NCBI RefSeq assembly: GCF_003966145.1
Contig: NZ_RXNR01000006.1
Span: 39,316 to 103,315, forward strand
Source of the DNA: Lysinibacillus telephonicus
GTDB taxonomy: Bacteria; Bacillota; Bacilli; Bacillales_A; Planococcaceae
DNA: 64,000 nucleotides
Reading direction: 5' to 3'
Part shown: positions 9,242 to 18,609 of the stretch, piece after piece
Numbering within the stretch: position 1 is the stretch's first letter
Layout: the number at the start of each line of letters is the position of its first letter
Translations under genes and position numbers: made by a program
Notes under the pieces: generated by a model
What the model was told of the DNA's origin: nothing
The model's database searches: none
The model's input: the letters and a program-made list of their open reading frames with translations, nothing else

Positions 9242-10003
9242 CTATTTTGATTTATTTAAAAATCGGTATACTGCTTCATTATGCGCATCACTTTCCCATA
9301 GTTTTGCACATAGACGGATCTCTTCCATTACACGTTCATACATATTTCTTTCCTTCCATTTTCGCAACTCTATTTCTTTATACGCTTGATGTACAGAAGG
9401 GTGAATTTTCCTCATTTCTAAAATAAATTCATCTAGTGCTTGTTCTTTTGATCCTTCAAAAATACGCATTGCCCAACCAATTTCATATAAAAGATTTGCA
9501 TCATAGCTTTTCGCATCAACTAGCATTTTTAGTGCTCTATCATGCCTCAATCCTCTTTCAAATAGATACGTTCCTCCACCCCAGCCGGTAGTAATAGAAA
9601 GGGTGCCTTGTATAAAACCACATTTTGCATGACTAGCGACTAATCTAAAGTCGCAAGCTGTCGCAATCTCGCAGCCACCCCCAACTGCAGCTCCGTTAAT
9701 TAACGCAATTGTTGGTACACGTAATGTTGCCAAATCATACAAAATATTACCCATTTTACTTAACATGCTAAAAGCCTGTTCCTCAGTTTTCAAACTATGA
9801 AATTCAGATAAATCGCCACCTGAACAAAAGGCTTTTTCTCCAGCCCCGGTTATTACTAAAAAACTTATCGATTTATTTTCTTTTATATATGAAATAACTT
9901 CTCTTAATCCGTTCATGACTTCATCATTCACAGCATTTCGTTTTTCTTCCCGATTAATCGTAAATATACAAACCCCATTGTCATTTTCAATTTTATAAGC
10001 CAA
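9242..10003 (-). CDS. Enoyl-CoA hydratase/isomerase (crotonase) family protein, atypical active site
   Basis: Crotonase-fold protein (253 aa) acting on an acyl-CoA thioester. The oxyanion-hole segments are present: AFCSGGDLSEF (about residues 59-69) and NGAAVGGGCEIA (103-114). Glu112, equivalent to the first catalytic Glu of enoyl-CoA hydratase, is kept. The second catalytic Glu, exactly 20 residues later in hydratases, is Gln132 here, followed by the unusual segment TTGWGGGTYL. True 2-enoyl-CoA hydration is therefore doubtful; an acyl-CoA decarboxylase or another crotonase activity is possible. The TTG start follows AAAGGGGATG. The neighbouring carboxyltransferase genes suggest a link to (methyl)malonyl-CoA metabolism, which is an inference. 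Confidence 0.75.
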   Translation of the reverse strand: MAYKIENDNGVCIFTINREEKRNAVNDEVMNGLREVISYIKENKSISFLVITGAGEKAFCSGGDLSEFHSLKTEEQAFSMLSKMGNILYDLATLRVPTIALINGAAVGGGCEIATACDFRLVASHAKCGFIQGTLSITTGWGGGTYLFERGLRHDRALKMLVDAKSYDANLLYEIGWAMRIFEGSKEQALDEFILEMRKIHPSVHQAYKEIELRKWKERNMYERVMEEIRLCAKLWESDAHNEAVYRFLNKSK

Positions 10004-10144
10004 ACTTTACATCCCCTTTAAGTGCTCATTATTTCAACATAACGTAAGACTTTGATTTAAATAGTAAATGACTAAATCTATTTTTACAAGTTGCGTTTAT
10101 AAAGAATTAGAAAATTGTTTCTATTATTTTGTTCAAAATTAAAA

Positions 10145-10179
10145 AGGCTATTAGAGAGCCATGGCCTCTCTAATAGCCT
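10145..10179 (-). terminator. Terminator of the yceD-rpmF operon
   Basis: Perfect 14-bp stem (10145-10158 with 10166-10179) with a short loop and a T5 tail on the minus strand, about 150 bp after the rpmF stop. The rest of the 10004-10325 interval shows no gene. Confidence 0.88.
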
Positions 10180-10325
10180 AAAAGAGCTTGCAGTGTGAAT
10201 TTCGGAATACTCACTGCTGATATTTTGCGCTGCACGTTCATATTATAAGATTAGTAAACCTCTTACTTATGTAAAATACATTTTATAGGTTTTTTAATAC
10301 TTATACCTTACGTGCCTTCGCTTTA

Positions 10326-10499
10326 TTATTTGCTTACTACTTCTTTACCTTTGTAGTGTCCACAAGCTTTACATACGTGGTGAGCTAAAGTTGCTTCTCC
10401 ACAGTTTGGGCAAGCTACCATACCAGGTACAGATAATTTGAAATGCGTACGACGCTTTCTTTTAGCAGTTTTAGAAGTTCTTCTAAATGGTACAGCCAT
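10326..10499 (-). CDS. rpmF: 50S ribosomal protein L32
   Basis: 57-residue zinc-ribbon ribosomal protein. Canonical start [20 protein letters not shown], then two CxxC pairs (CPNCGEA and CKACGHY) that bind zinc. The ATG at 10499 follows AAGGAGGTG; the GTG three codons earlier is part of the Shine-Dalgarno. It forms an operon with the upstream yceD gene (24 bp apart), a pairing conserved across bacteria. Confidence 0.98.
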   Translation of the reverse strand: MAVPFRRTSKTAKRKRRTHFKLSVPGMVACPNCGEATLAHHVCKACGHYKGKEVVSK

Positions 10500-10523
10500 T
10501 ATTGGCACCTCCTTACAGATTAT

Positions 10524-11057
10524 CTATTCATCTGTTTGATCAAAATACTTAGCTAAATCAGCCAGTCTTGGATCCACTTTTGGTTCGTCATTTTCCTTTT
10601 GACGTCGGACATCTTCTTCTGTTGAATAGCTCCAACCTTTACCACCATGTACCTGCCCTTCAGTATTTTCTTTAAATACTTGCATTGGCACTTCAAGAAG
10701 CACAAGCTCCTCTAAAACCGGTTTTAAGTCGATTACTTCACCATCAATATAATGGATATCTTCATCGTCATTAACACGGTGTTCTTGATCAACCCAGCTG
10801 AAAATTTCAACTGCATCGACTTTTATTGGATATTCAACATCTTCCCAAGTCCTAGATTCAGGAAGTGTTAATGTCGCCGTCATCGTAAACTGACATGTCA
10901 TTTGCGATGCACCGAAAGTACAGTGTCCTTTTACATGAACGGGTGAAATATGACGAATATCTTTATTTCGTTTCATTACATCATCCAATTGTACTTCTGC
11001 ATCAATCGGCATCCCATTTTGGCGATACTTTGATAATTGATGAATTGACCATTTCAT
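10524..11057 (-). CDS. yceD: YceD/DUF177 family protein
   Basis: 177-aa protein of the DUF177 (YceD) family, known for its near-universal place in front of rpmF; family members affect 23S rRNA accumulation in some organisms. The conserved region V(K)G.CTFGASQMTCQFTMTATLTLPESR contains the family's Cys pair and is followed by an acidic C-terminal half. B. subtilis ylbN is the positional equivalent. The start at 11057 (MKWSIHQL) follows AGGTG. Exact molecular role unknown. Confidence 0.9.
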   Translation of the reverse strand: MKWSIHQLSKYRQNGMPIDAEVQLDDVMKRNKDIRHISPVHVKGHCTFGASQMTCQFTMTATLTLPESRTWEDVEYPIKVDAVEIFSWVDQEHRVNDDEDIHYIDGEVIDLKPVLEELVLLEVPMQVFKENTEGQVHGGKGWSYSTEEDVRRQKENDEPKVDPRLADLAKYFDQTDE

Positions 11058-11210
11058 TCATTAATCACCTCGAGACAACAATGTTGATTATATAATGTGT
11101 ATTTTTAGATGTCAAGATATTTTCTTGTCACTCAAGCATTTGAGGACTATAATTTTTAGTAAATGCAAGCTCTTTTTAATAAAAAAATTTTCTACCTAGG
11201 AGTGTAACGA

Positions 11211-12425
11211 ATGAAAGCAGTCGGCGTTGTCGTTGAATATAATCCTTTTCATAATGGCCACCTATATCATATGGAACAATCAAAAATACAAACAAATGCT
11301 GATGTGTCGATTGCCGTTATGAGTGGGCACTTTCTACAACGGGGCGAACCTGCTTTAGTTGATAAATGGCATCGTACAAAAATGGCTCTTTTAAATGGAA
11401 TCGATATTGTTATAGAGCTTCCTTACGTGTTTAGCACAGGCAATGCCACTCACTTTTCACAAGGTGCAATACAGCTTTTAGATGCTATCAATTGTGATAC
11501 ATTTGCTTTTGGAAGTGAACAAGGTACTATACAGCCATTTTTAAGCACCTATTCATTGCTGGAAAAAAATAAAGAACAGTATAATACGTTAATCAAGCAA
11601 TTCGTTACAACTGGTGTTAGTTATCCCCAAAGTTTATATATGGCATACGAAAAACTTAAACAAAAAGAACCTGGAGAATATATTGATTTATCTCAGCCAA
11701 ATAACATTTTAGGATACCATTACATTGAAGCAGCCAACCGCTTAAAACTTTCTATAAAGCCGGTTACAATTCAAAGAATTCAAGCTGGTTATCACGACTC
11801 TATCGATTGTGATTCTACAATTGCAAGTGCCACTGGTATTCGAAAAGCAATATTTGAACATCAAGCTATAGAAGAAATAGCTGCTTATGTACCACCGGCA
11901 ACTCTATTGCAGTTAGAAGATTGGAAAACAAAATATAACACATTTATAAGCTGGGAATTGCTCTGGCCTCTGCTACGCTTTGCAATTTTGCGCAATACGC
12001 CGGAGCAATTAACCCATTTTGCAGATATGACAGAGGGAATTGAATTTGCTATCAGAAAGGCAGCAAAAAAAAGTGATACTTTTGCTGAATTCATGGTGAA
12101 CCTAAAATCAAAACGCTATACATGGACTAGGCTTCAACGAATGGTAACACATATCTATACGGGTATTACGAGGGAGCAATTGCATCAATTTTCAGAACCA
12201 ACTTATATACGTTTACTAGGAATGACTTCAAAAGGTCAAGCGTATATATCCGAAAATAAAAAGCATTTCAAGCTACCTTTAATAAGTCGAGTAGCATCCA
12301 CTAAGGATCCAATGCTAGAGTTAGATATCCGTGCATCCGATATGTACGCGCAATGCATCAATCTTGCTTCAAACCAAAAAATAAACGGAGACTACAACAC
12401 CCCGCCTATAAGGATACAGGTATAA
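11211..12425 (+). CDS. tmcAL: tRNA(Met) cytidine acetate ligase
   Basis: ATP-dependent enzyme (404 aa, YlbM family) that acetylates the wobble C34 of elongator tRNA-Met using acetate. The nucleotidyltransferase fold is clear at the N-terminus: VVEYNPFHNGHLYHM with the HxGH-like motif, then SGHFLQRGEPALVDKW and ELPYVFSTGNATHFSQGAI. The C-terminal helical part is typical. It is transcribed divergently from yceD-rpmF and has AGGAGTG upstream of the ATG. It corresponds by order to B. subtilis ylbM. Confidence 0.93.
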   Translation: MKAVGVVVEYNPFHNGHLYHMEQSKIQTNADVSIAVMSGHFLQRGEPALVDKWHRTKMALLNGIDIVIELPYVFSTGNATHFSQGAIQLLDAINCDTFAFGSEQGTIQPFLSTYSLLEKNKEQYNTLIKQFVTTGVSYPQSLYMAYEKLKQKEPGEYIDLSQPNNILGYHYIEAANRLKLSIKPVTIQRIQAGYHDSIDCDSTIASATGIRKAIFEHQAIEEIAAYVPPATLLQLEDWKTKYNTFISWELLWPLLRFAILRNTPEQLTHFADMTEGIEFAIRKAAKKSDTFAEFMVNLKSKRYTWTRLQRMVTHIYTGITREQLHQFSEPTYIRLLGMTSKGQAYISENKKHFKLPLISRVASTKDPMLELDIRASDMYAQCINLASNQKINGDYNTPPIRIQV

Positions 12426-12549
12426 GAGGAACAATTGAAATTGTTAATTTCCTAATACGTTCCAGTAGGCTGAACGAATTTTAGAACACTCAGCCTACAA
12501 CTGTAAGCTGCGTACTATTTTAGTATCATAAGAAGCACGCTCTAATTTG

Positions 12550-12686
12550 TTAGCGGGCCTTACACAAAGCAGGTGACAAAAACGCCACATCGCATGTCTT
12601 GTCACCATGACCAACGTCCTGTTGGCCCCAAAGACAAGTCGTAAAGACACAACGTGGCTCTGCGATTTGTGTGCTTAGCCCGCTCA
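12550..12686. repeat. Imperfect palindromic intergenic repeat (copy 1)
   Basis: Outer arms AGCGGGC (12552-12558) and GCCCGCT (12678-12684) pair, followed inward by ACACAAA with TTTGTGT, GCCAC with GTGGC, and CTTGTC with GACAAG. Together they give a long interrupted hairpin. An 18-nt core at 12587-12604 matches 46146-46163 at 16 of 18 positions, which suggests a dispersed repeat family. The GC content is visibly above that of the surroundings. Confidence 0.6.
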
Positions 12687-12759
12687 CTCAATCCAAAATT
12701 TTTAAAAAAATTTTTATTTGTAATTCAATTAAAAATTATCCTTAAGTCTATAACTATAA

Positions 12760-12794
12760 AAAATACAATCCAGATTGGTACTGGATTGTATTTT
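12760..12794. terminator. Terminator after ylbL (possibly bidirectional)
   Basis: 14-bp perfect stem (12760-12773 with 12781-12794), 7-nt loop, T-rich tails on both strands with the better run on the minus strand. It ends ylbL and may also stop tmcAL transcripts. Confidence 0.85.
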
Positions 12795-12826
12795 CTGCGT
12801 TCGAATTCAATTATCCGTGAAATTAA

Positions 12827-13882
12827 CTATGAGACGTCTTCCTTTGGTTCTAATTGCTCCAAATACTCAAGCGCATCATCAATTGTCTTAACAGGAACAA
12901 TTTCCATATTAGTTCCTATTTTTTTCGCCGTTTCAACAGCAGCCTCATAGTTGGATTTTACATTTGGATTTACTTTTAACATTGCATCTGTTATGTCATC
13001 GTCTGGAGCAAAGAAAATTTCTATATGATCTTCATTGGCAGCAACAACCTTCTTCTCAATCCCGCCAATTCGACCAACTGTTCCATCTTCATTCATTTCT
13101 CCGGTTCCTGCGATATTGTAGCCCTTTGTTAAATCCTTATCAAGAATTTGATCCAAAATTTCTAATGTAAACATTAAGCCTGCTGAGGGACCGCCAATAT
13201 CTTCTGCCTTTACTTTTACTCTTGGATCTGTTTTAATCGATTTATTTTCAGAATACGAGATGCCTATGCCGACTCGATGATTTTCATCGCCGGGAATTTT
13301 CTTTAAACTAATTGTACGATCAAGCAATTCATCATTTCGATTAATAACTAGCTTTACTTCATCATGTTCTTTTTTCGAATTTAAAATATTGGATAAATCT
13401 TCTGCCTTTTCTATTAACTGTCCATCTATCTCAACAATATTATCGCCAGGCAGTAGTTGACCATCCGCTGCTCCCTTTGAAAGAACATTCAAAACCGTAA
13501 CACCATTGTATTCAATCGTATATGGTAAACCAGCTTTTTTAAATGCGACGTAAAGCGCATTGAATTGTGAGTCTGACATAAGCTTTAATTGTCGAATACT
13601 ATATTCTGTTTCGTCTTCCTCTTCTTGACGAACATCCTTTAGCTCCATAATTTCTTCAAACTCTCTAAAATGTGCAATGACATATGTAAGAGGAGTTGCA
13701 GTACCCATGGCAACAGTCATTAGATTGAGGGTACCTTTATCATCTTGATCCCCGTCTTCAACCGTTACAAATTGGCTAACATCATAGGCGCTCCCAGGTT
13801 TCATAATATAGTAATCAAGCTTATAAAAGGCTAAGAAAAAAACGATGCCTAGTGGGATGATAAAAGAAAGCATCTTCTTCAA
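12827..13882 (-). CDS. ylbL: Membrane-anchored PDZ / Lon-like serine protease (YlbL, SepM family)
   Basis: Extracytoplasmic S16-type peptidase (351 aa). One N-terminal membrane anchor, a PDZ domain in the middle (VLSKGAADGQLLPGDNIVEIDGQLI), then a Lon-type catalytic domain with Ser in GGPSAGLMF and Lys in GRIGGIEKKVVAA. Family members include SepM of streptococci, which processes a signalling peptide; B. subtilis YlbL acts in DNA-damage checkpoint recovery by degrading the checkpoint protein YneA. The TTG at 13882 is about 11 nt after AGGAGG. The GTG at 13894 lies within that ribosome site. Confidence 0.92.
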   Translation of the reverse strand: MKKMLSFIIPLGIVFFLAFYKLDYYIMKPGSAYDVSQFVTVEDGDQDDKGTLNLMTVAMGTATPLTYVIAHFREFEEIMELKDVRQEEEDETEYSIRQLKLMSDSQFNALYVAFKKAGLPYTIEYNGVTVLNVLSKGAADGQLLPGDNIVEIDGQLIEKAEDLSNILNSKKEHDEVKLVINRNDELLDRTISLKKIPGDENHRVGIGISYSENKSIKTDPRVKVKAEDIGGPSAGLMFTLEILDQILDKDLTKGYNIAGTGEMNEDGTVGRIGGIEKKVVAANEDHIEIFFAPDDDITDAMLKVNPNVKSNYEAAVETAKKIGTNMEIVPVKTIDDALEYLEQLEPKEDVS

Positions 13883-13991
13883 TATGTATAGCACCTCCTG
13901 AAGTTACCCTTTCATAGACTATTTATTTTTTAGTTTGCATATATTATTTTAGCATTTGATTATACAGAAAACAAAACAATGAAAAGAGTTG

Positions 13992-14903
13992 ATGCATATT
14001 CCACTACTATATTTATTCGTTTGTCTAACATTAATTTGTTTACTATTATTATTTCCTGGTATTGCTCACGAAGGGACAGATTTAGGTGTAGAGTTGTTTA
14101 TGGAAGCATTATTTCCATATTTACTGCCATATCTGATACTTACACAATGGTTCATCCGGTTGACACCGAACAAAAGTAATTCCTTATCAAAATTCAAATT
14201 ATACTTTAAAACATATGGAATCAGTGCTCTTGGTGGTTTTCCAACAGGCGCTGCAACGATTGCCTATTTAAAAAAAAGCAATCAAATTTCTCTCCGTGAA
14301 GCAAACATCCTTTTAAGTATTTGTCATAGTCCAAGCCCTTTATTCGTATTAGGATTCGTTGGAAATGATTTACTAAATGACAATCGTTTTAGTTGGCAAT
14401 TCTTAATTTTATATCATGTAGTTTCCATTATCATCTTAACAGGTGTTTATTATTATTATCGTCAAGGAAGTATAGACACTGTTCATATTACCGAGCCTCA
14501 AAAAACGAAACAACAAAATCCTTTTACAAGCAGTATTAAAGATAGCATCCCTACTGTTTTAGTTGTAGGATCGACAATCATTTTTTTCACAACAATCTAT
14601 ACAGTCGTTATGCATTCAGTAAAAAGCTTTCTTCCAGACATACATAATAATGGTATGCTGCTCATCGCAGCGATGTTGGAAATGACAAATGGTTTAAAAA
14701 TTGGACAACAGTTGTTTGAAAGTCAATCAACTATTCTTTTATTGCTTTTAGCAACTTTTTTAACAAGCCAAAGTTTAAGTATTCATATGCAAGTTGCCGT
14801 TATTGCTAAAAGTGAGAACATTTCTTTAAAACCATATATGCTTATGCGAATTTTATATACTATTTTTATCCCAATACTGTTCTATTTGATTTTTTTATAT
14901 TGA
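13992..14903 (+). CDS. ylbJ: Sporulation integral membrane protein YlbJ-like
   Basis: 303-aa polytopic protein with nucleoside-recognition (Gate) domain features: GGFPTGAATIAYLKKS followed by ICHSPSPLFVLGFVG, and about eight hydrophobic segments. B. subtilis YlbJ, a sporulation membrane protein, occupies the same position between coaD and ylbL, but my recollection is that it is about 100 residues longer, so this copy may be short. The ribosome site is weak (AAAAGAG); ATG at 13992 is preferred to TTG at 13989. Transport substrate unknown. Confidence 0.78.
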   Translation: MHIPLLYLFVCLTLICLLLLFPGIAHEGTDLGVELFMEALFPYLLPYLILTQWFIRLTPNKSNSLSKFKLYFKTYGISALGGFPTGAATIAYLKKSNQISLREANILLSICHSPSPLFVLGFVGNDLLNDNRFSWQFLILYHVVSIIILTGVYYYYRQGSIDTVHITEPQKTKQQNPFTSSIKDSIPTVLVVGSTIIFFTTIYTVVMHSVKSFLPDIHNNGMLLIAAMLEMTNGLKIGQQLFESQSTILLLLLATFLTSQSLSIHMQVAVIAKSENISLKPYMLMRILYTIFIPILFYLIFLY

Positions 14904-15022
14904 AGGCAACACCTGCTTAGCCCAGACAAGTGGGGGACTTCAAAAAATTGTGATATTAGTACTTTGCAGCAAGAAGTTGAAGTTCCGTGATGCTTTTGCT
15001 TGTTTTAATTTAACGTAAAAAA

Positions 15023-15054
15023 ATCGACAAAATCTTTAAAAGGATTTTGTCGAT
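15023..15054. terminator. Bidirectional terminator between ylbJ and coaD
   Basis: 12-bp perfect stem (15023-15034 with 15043-15054) flanked by T runs on both strands. It serves the convergent ylbJ and coaD genes. Confidence 0.88.
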
Positions 15055-15059
15055 CTTTT

Positions 15060-16129
<1,070 letters not shown>

Positions 16130-16145
16130 ATACTCACCAAGCTTT

Positions 16146-17570
16146 CTATTGTTGTAAAGTTGCTGTAGGTTTAATTGAAATTGCATTATCACTTTTATCA
16201 ATTTCTACTGCAAATAGTCGTTGCAGCCACGTTTCTTCTACGTAATGGCTTCCTGCAATTTCAATAACTGGCTCTGAAACAGTATTATAGCGTGTTTCAT
16301 TATAAACATAAAATCCGTAGTCTTTTGGGAATCGGAAATTACTAGCTTCATTACGTACATAATACCCATTTTTCCCAACCGATACTTCATATCCTAAATG
16401 CTTTAATAATGGATCGGCTGTATAGTAAACAAAACCGTCTTTAAAAACTACTTTTACATTATCAATTTGATCTGTACCTACATAAACACCCCGATTATCA
16501 TTAAATAAAAATGGAAAAATACCTTCTATTGAAGCGTTTAATGATAAGTACTGTGTATGATGGCCAAAAACTTCTGATAATCCTTCATCTAGAATTTTAG
16601 GAGAAACTTTTTCACCTTTTAATTTTTCTAAACGCTCAACCCACTCTTTTAACTGTTCGTCAGTCATTTGATTTTTTAAGGTATCTACTATTTCTGTAGA
16701 TTTCTTTCCGCCAATCTCAGAATCTGTAATAAATGAAGCAACAACCTGGCTTAGCCATTTCGGGCTGTCGCCAAAATCATATAGAGATTTTGCTTGGCTA
16801 ACAATTACATTTTTTTCTATAGAATCAATCGTTAAATCTCCTAAAAATAAAATACGCTTTCCTTGCTGTGAAGACAGATTCTGCCCCTGAACGATTGCGA
16901 TATGCTTATCATTTAGGAAATGTAAATTTTCTAATCCCTTTAAAAGTTCATTTGATAATGCAGACTTAGAAAATATTGATAAGTTATCAGTAGATTTTTG
17001 AAGCTTTATATTTCCATCCTGCCAATAAACTTCTGAAACAGGACCTGCTCCACTAAACAGGGCATAATTTACAAGCGATAATTGCTGTTGACCAATCAAA
17101 GGTAAACCTGTTATCCATTGACCTAAAATTTCACTATCAGTGGAAATATGTACTGTTGAATATGAAACTTTTCCATTAGACAGTCCTACAAAAATATCTT
17201 TTATTAATTGCTTTGATTTTAAACCACCGTCTAAAGGGATTATGTATGATAGAGATTGACTTAAAGCGTCTCCCTTTTCAAATTTTGACTTATCTTCACT
17301 TAATCGGCTGCAGCTAGTTTCGGATTCAATAGAACAATCGGGACTTTCGGCATTTTTTGGCCAAACAATATCAATCGTTTGGTTCGGCAAATTTTTAAAA
17401 TGCTGTCTTATATCTAAGCTGTTACTGCGATACGTAATTTCAATTTCCTGAGTATAATAAAAGTCACCTTCACCAGCTTCAAGCTTGTCCGAATATACCT
17501 GGTACTGAAAGAATAGTACTCCACTAATGATTAAAATAAGAAGTCCAAAAAAACTTATTGCATATTTCAT
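16146..17570 (-). CDS. Membrane-anchored extracellular protein of unknown function, stalk-like C-terminus
   Basis: 474-aa protein not assigned to a named family. One N-terminal hydrophobic segment (about residues 4-22) is followed by a long polar, probably extracellular region. A central stretch (about 290-350) is helical and charged. The last roughly 110 residues look like a copper-amine-oxidase-N/stalk-type domain: DPLLKHLGYEVSVGKNGYYV and SHYVEETWLQRLFAVEIDKSDNAISI, two repeats of the 'short loop, hydrophobic strand, L.A.V.' pattern. The ATG at 17570 follows AGGGGGT. It sits between ylbG and rsmD, where B. subtilis has no equivalent that I recognise. It may act at the cell surface. Confidence 0.6.
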   Translation of the reverse strand: MKYAISFFGLLILIISGVLFFQYQVYSDKLEAGEGDFYYTQEIEITYRSNSLDIRQHFKNLPNQTIDIVWPKNAESPDCSIESETSCSRLSEDKSKFEKGDALSQSLSYIIPLDGGLKSKQLIKDIFVGLSNGKVSYSTVHISTDSEILGQWITGLPLIGQQQLSLVNYALFSGAGPVSEVYWQDGNIKLQKSTDNLSIFSKSALSNELLKGLENLHFLNDKHIAIVQGQNLSSQQGKRILFLGDLTIDSIEKNVIVSQAKSLYDFGDSPKWLSQVVASFITDSEIGGKKSTEIVDTLKNQMTDEQLKEWVERLEKLKGEKVSPKILDEGLSEVFGHHTQYLSLNASIEGIFPFLFNDNRGVYVGTDQIDNVKVVFKDGFVYYTADPLLKHLGYEVSVGKNGYYVRNEASNFRFPKDYGFYVYNETRYNTVSEPVIEIAGSHYVEETWLQRLFAVEIDKSDNAISIKPTATLQQ

Positions 17571-17713
17571 GTGCCTTACCCCCTGCATCATGATACTATT
17601 ATTATTAGAAAACTTGGCTAATCGGCAAGCTTTTTTCGATTAGCTCTAGTTGCACTTATGCAGATAGGAAAGTTTTATCCTCACTTATCTGCCGAAGAAA
17701 GGATGTATGAAAT

Positions 17714-18103
17714 TTGATTCAACAATTTATTGAGCTCGGACAAGGTTACGGCGATGTTTATGAACTTTGCGAACTTATTAAAACAAATGAAAAAAGATTC
17801 CATAATGCATTTATTTTTATTTCAGATAAAGGGGACAAAAAAGTTGCTTCACTGGCTGTTGCTTTTAAAGCGGTAGGCGAAAGCAATTTTATGCCAATCT
17901 ATATTTGCCGTGAAGGCATACCATATAATATTGAAAAGCCTTCTAAAAGAATTGCTATTTTTGAAGATACATTAAATGAAATCGGTAAAAAAGCAATTCC
18001 AATGGAAGTAAAGCATTCCTCAATTTATTCTGAAACAGTGCTGTACTACCAGCATTTAATTGGAATCTTAAGAATGAATCATTTTATTCCACCAAAGCAA
18101 TAA
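17714..18103 (+). CDS. Conserved Bacillales protein of unknown function (possibly DUF7147)
   Basis: 129-aa soluble protein. It has an alpha/beta look with alternating hydrophobic strands (HNAFIFISDK, MPIYICREGI, RIAIFEDTL) and no catalytic motif I can name. Similar short proteins are found next to ylbG in Bacillales, sometimes mislabelled methylthioribose kinase; the DUF7147 assignment is from memory and uncertain. TTG start with AAAGG about 11 nt upstream. Transcribed towards ylbG and divergently from the anchored protein gene. Confidence 0.6.
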   Translation: MIQQFIELGQGYGDVYELCELIKTNEKRFHNAFIFISDKGDKKVASLAVAFKAVGESNFMPIYICREGIPYNIEKPSKRIAIFEDTLNEIGKKAIPMEVKHSSIYSETVLYYQHLIGILRMNHFIPPKQ

Positions 18104-18127
18104 AACCTCGCTATTGAATGTCAAAAA

Positions 18128-18400
18128 TTATAAACCGACTTTATAGTCATATTCTTTCGCTTTGTCTGGTTTAGCATTTTCAAATTCCGTTTTCAAAAAC
18201 GGACGGAATGACTCTACAACGTCTTTCACAAAAGGAAGGCGTTGTAATTTCAGTTTTGTCGATTCAATTTCTTCTCGATCACAGTACATCACAACATATT
18301 TTAACTTACGTGAAATATAATGGACGTGCCCATATTTTCTTAAGCCCTTTGCATGTTTCAGCTGATGAACGTAAACGATTAGCCCTTGTCGTTCTTGCAT
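18128..18400 (-). CDS. ylbG: YlbG family protein (DUF2129)
   Basis: 90-aa cytoplasmic protein typical of the Bacillales YlbG family: [38 protein letters not shown], a small ferredoxin-like fold. It normally follows ylbF; here ylbF is about 1.4 kb away with a glycerophosphodiesterase gene between them. No biochemical function is known. Confidence 0.85.
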   Translation of the reverse strand: MQERQGLIVYVHQLKHAKGLRKYGHVHYISRKLKYVVMYCDREEIESTKLKLQRLPFVKDVVESFRPFLKTEFENAKPDKAKEYDYKVGL

Positions 18401-18466
18401 TTCAATTCCCTCATTTCTTACTTAAAAGCATACCATAATGTCAATTTTGATAGCAACAGAGTTTAG

Positions 18467-18496
18467 CTGACATAAGACAAGAATTTCCGTTATAAT
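18467..18496 (+). promoter_or_regulatory. Sigma-A-like promoter for the glycerophosphodiesterase gene
   Basis: -35 CTGACA at 18467-18472 and a perfect -10 TATAAT at 18491-18496 with an 18-bp spacer, about 105 bp before the start codon. Confidence 0.65.
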
Positions 18497-18609
18497 CATC
18501 CTTATAGAGTTTACAATATTCCATATTTCATTCAGAATATTTTTAAGTAAAAATAACAATAAACTATTAAATTATAAGTTGCTGTGTTTTATTTATAAGG
18601 AGGATAAAA

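Larger units (their letters stand above)
12426..12826. other. Gene-free interval with a palindromic repeat
   Basis: 400 bp between convergent tmcAL and ylbL. No credible ORF. It contains the palindromic repeat element at 12550-12686 and the terminator at 12760-12794. Confidence 0.6.

Noticed and set aside
12654..12950. 98-codon plus-strand frame
   Set aside because: Antisense to the end of ylbL and crosses a terminator and repeat.
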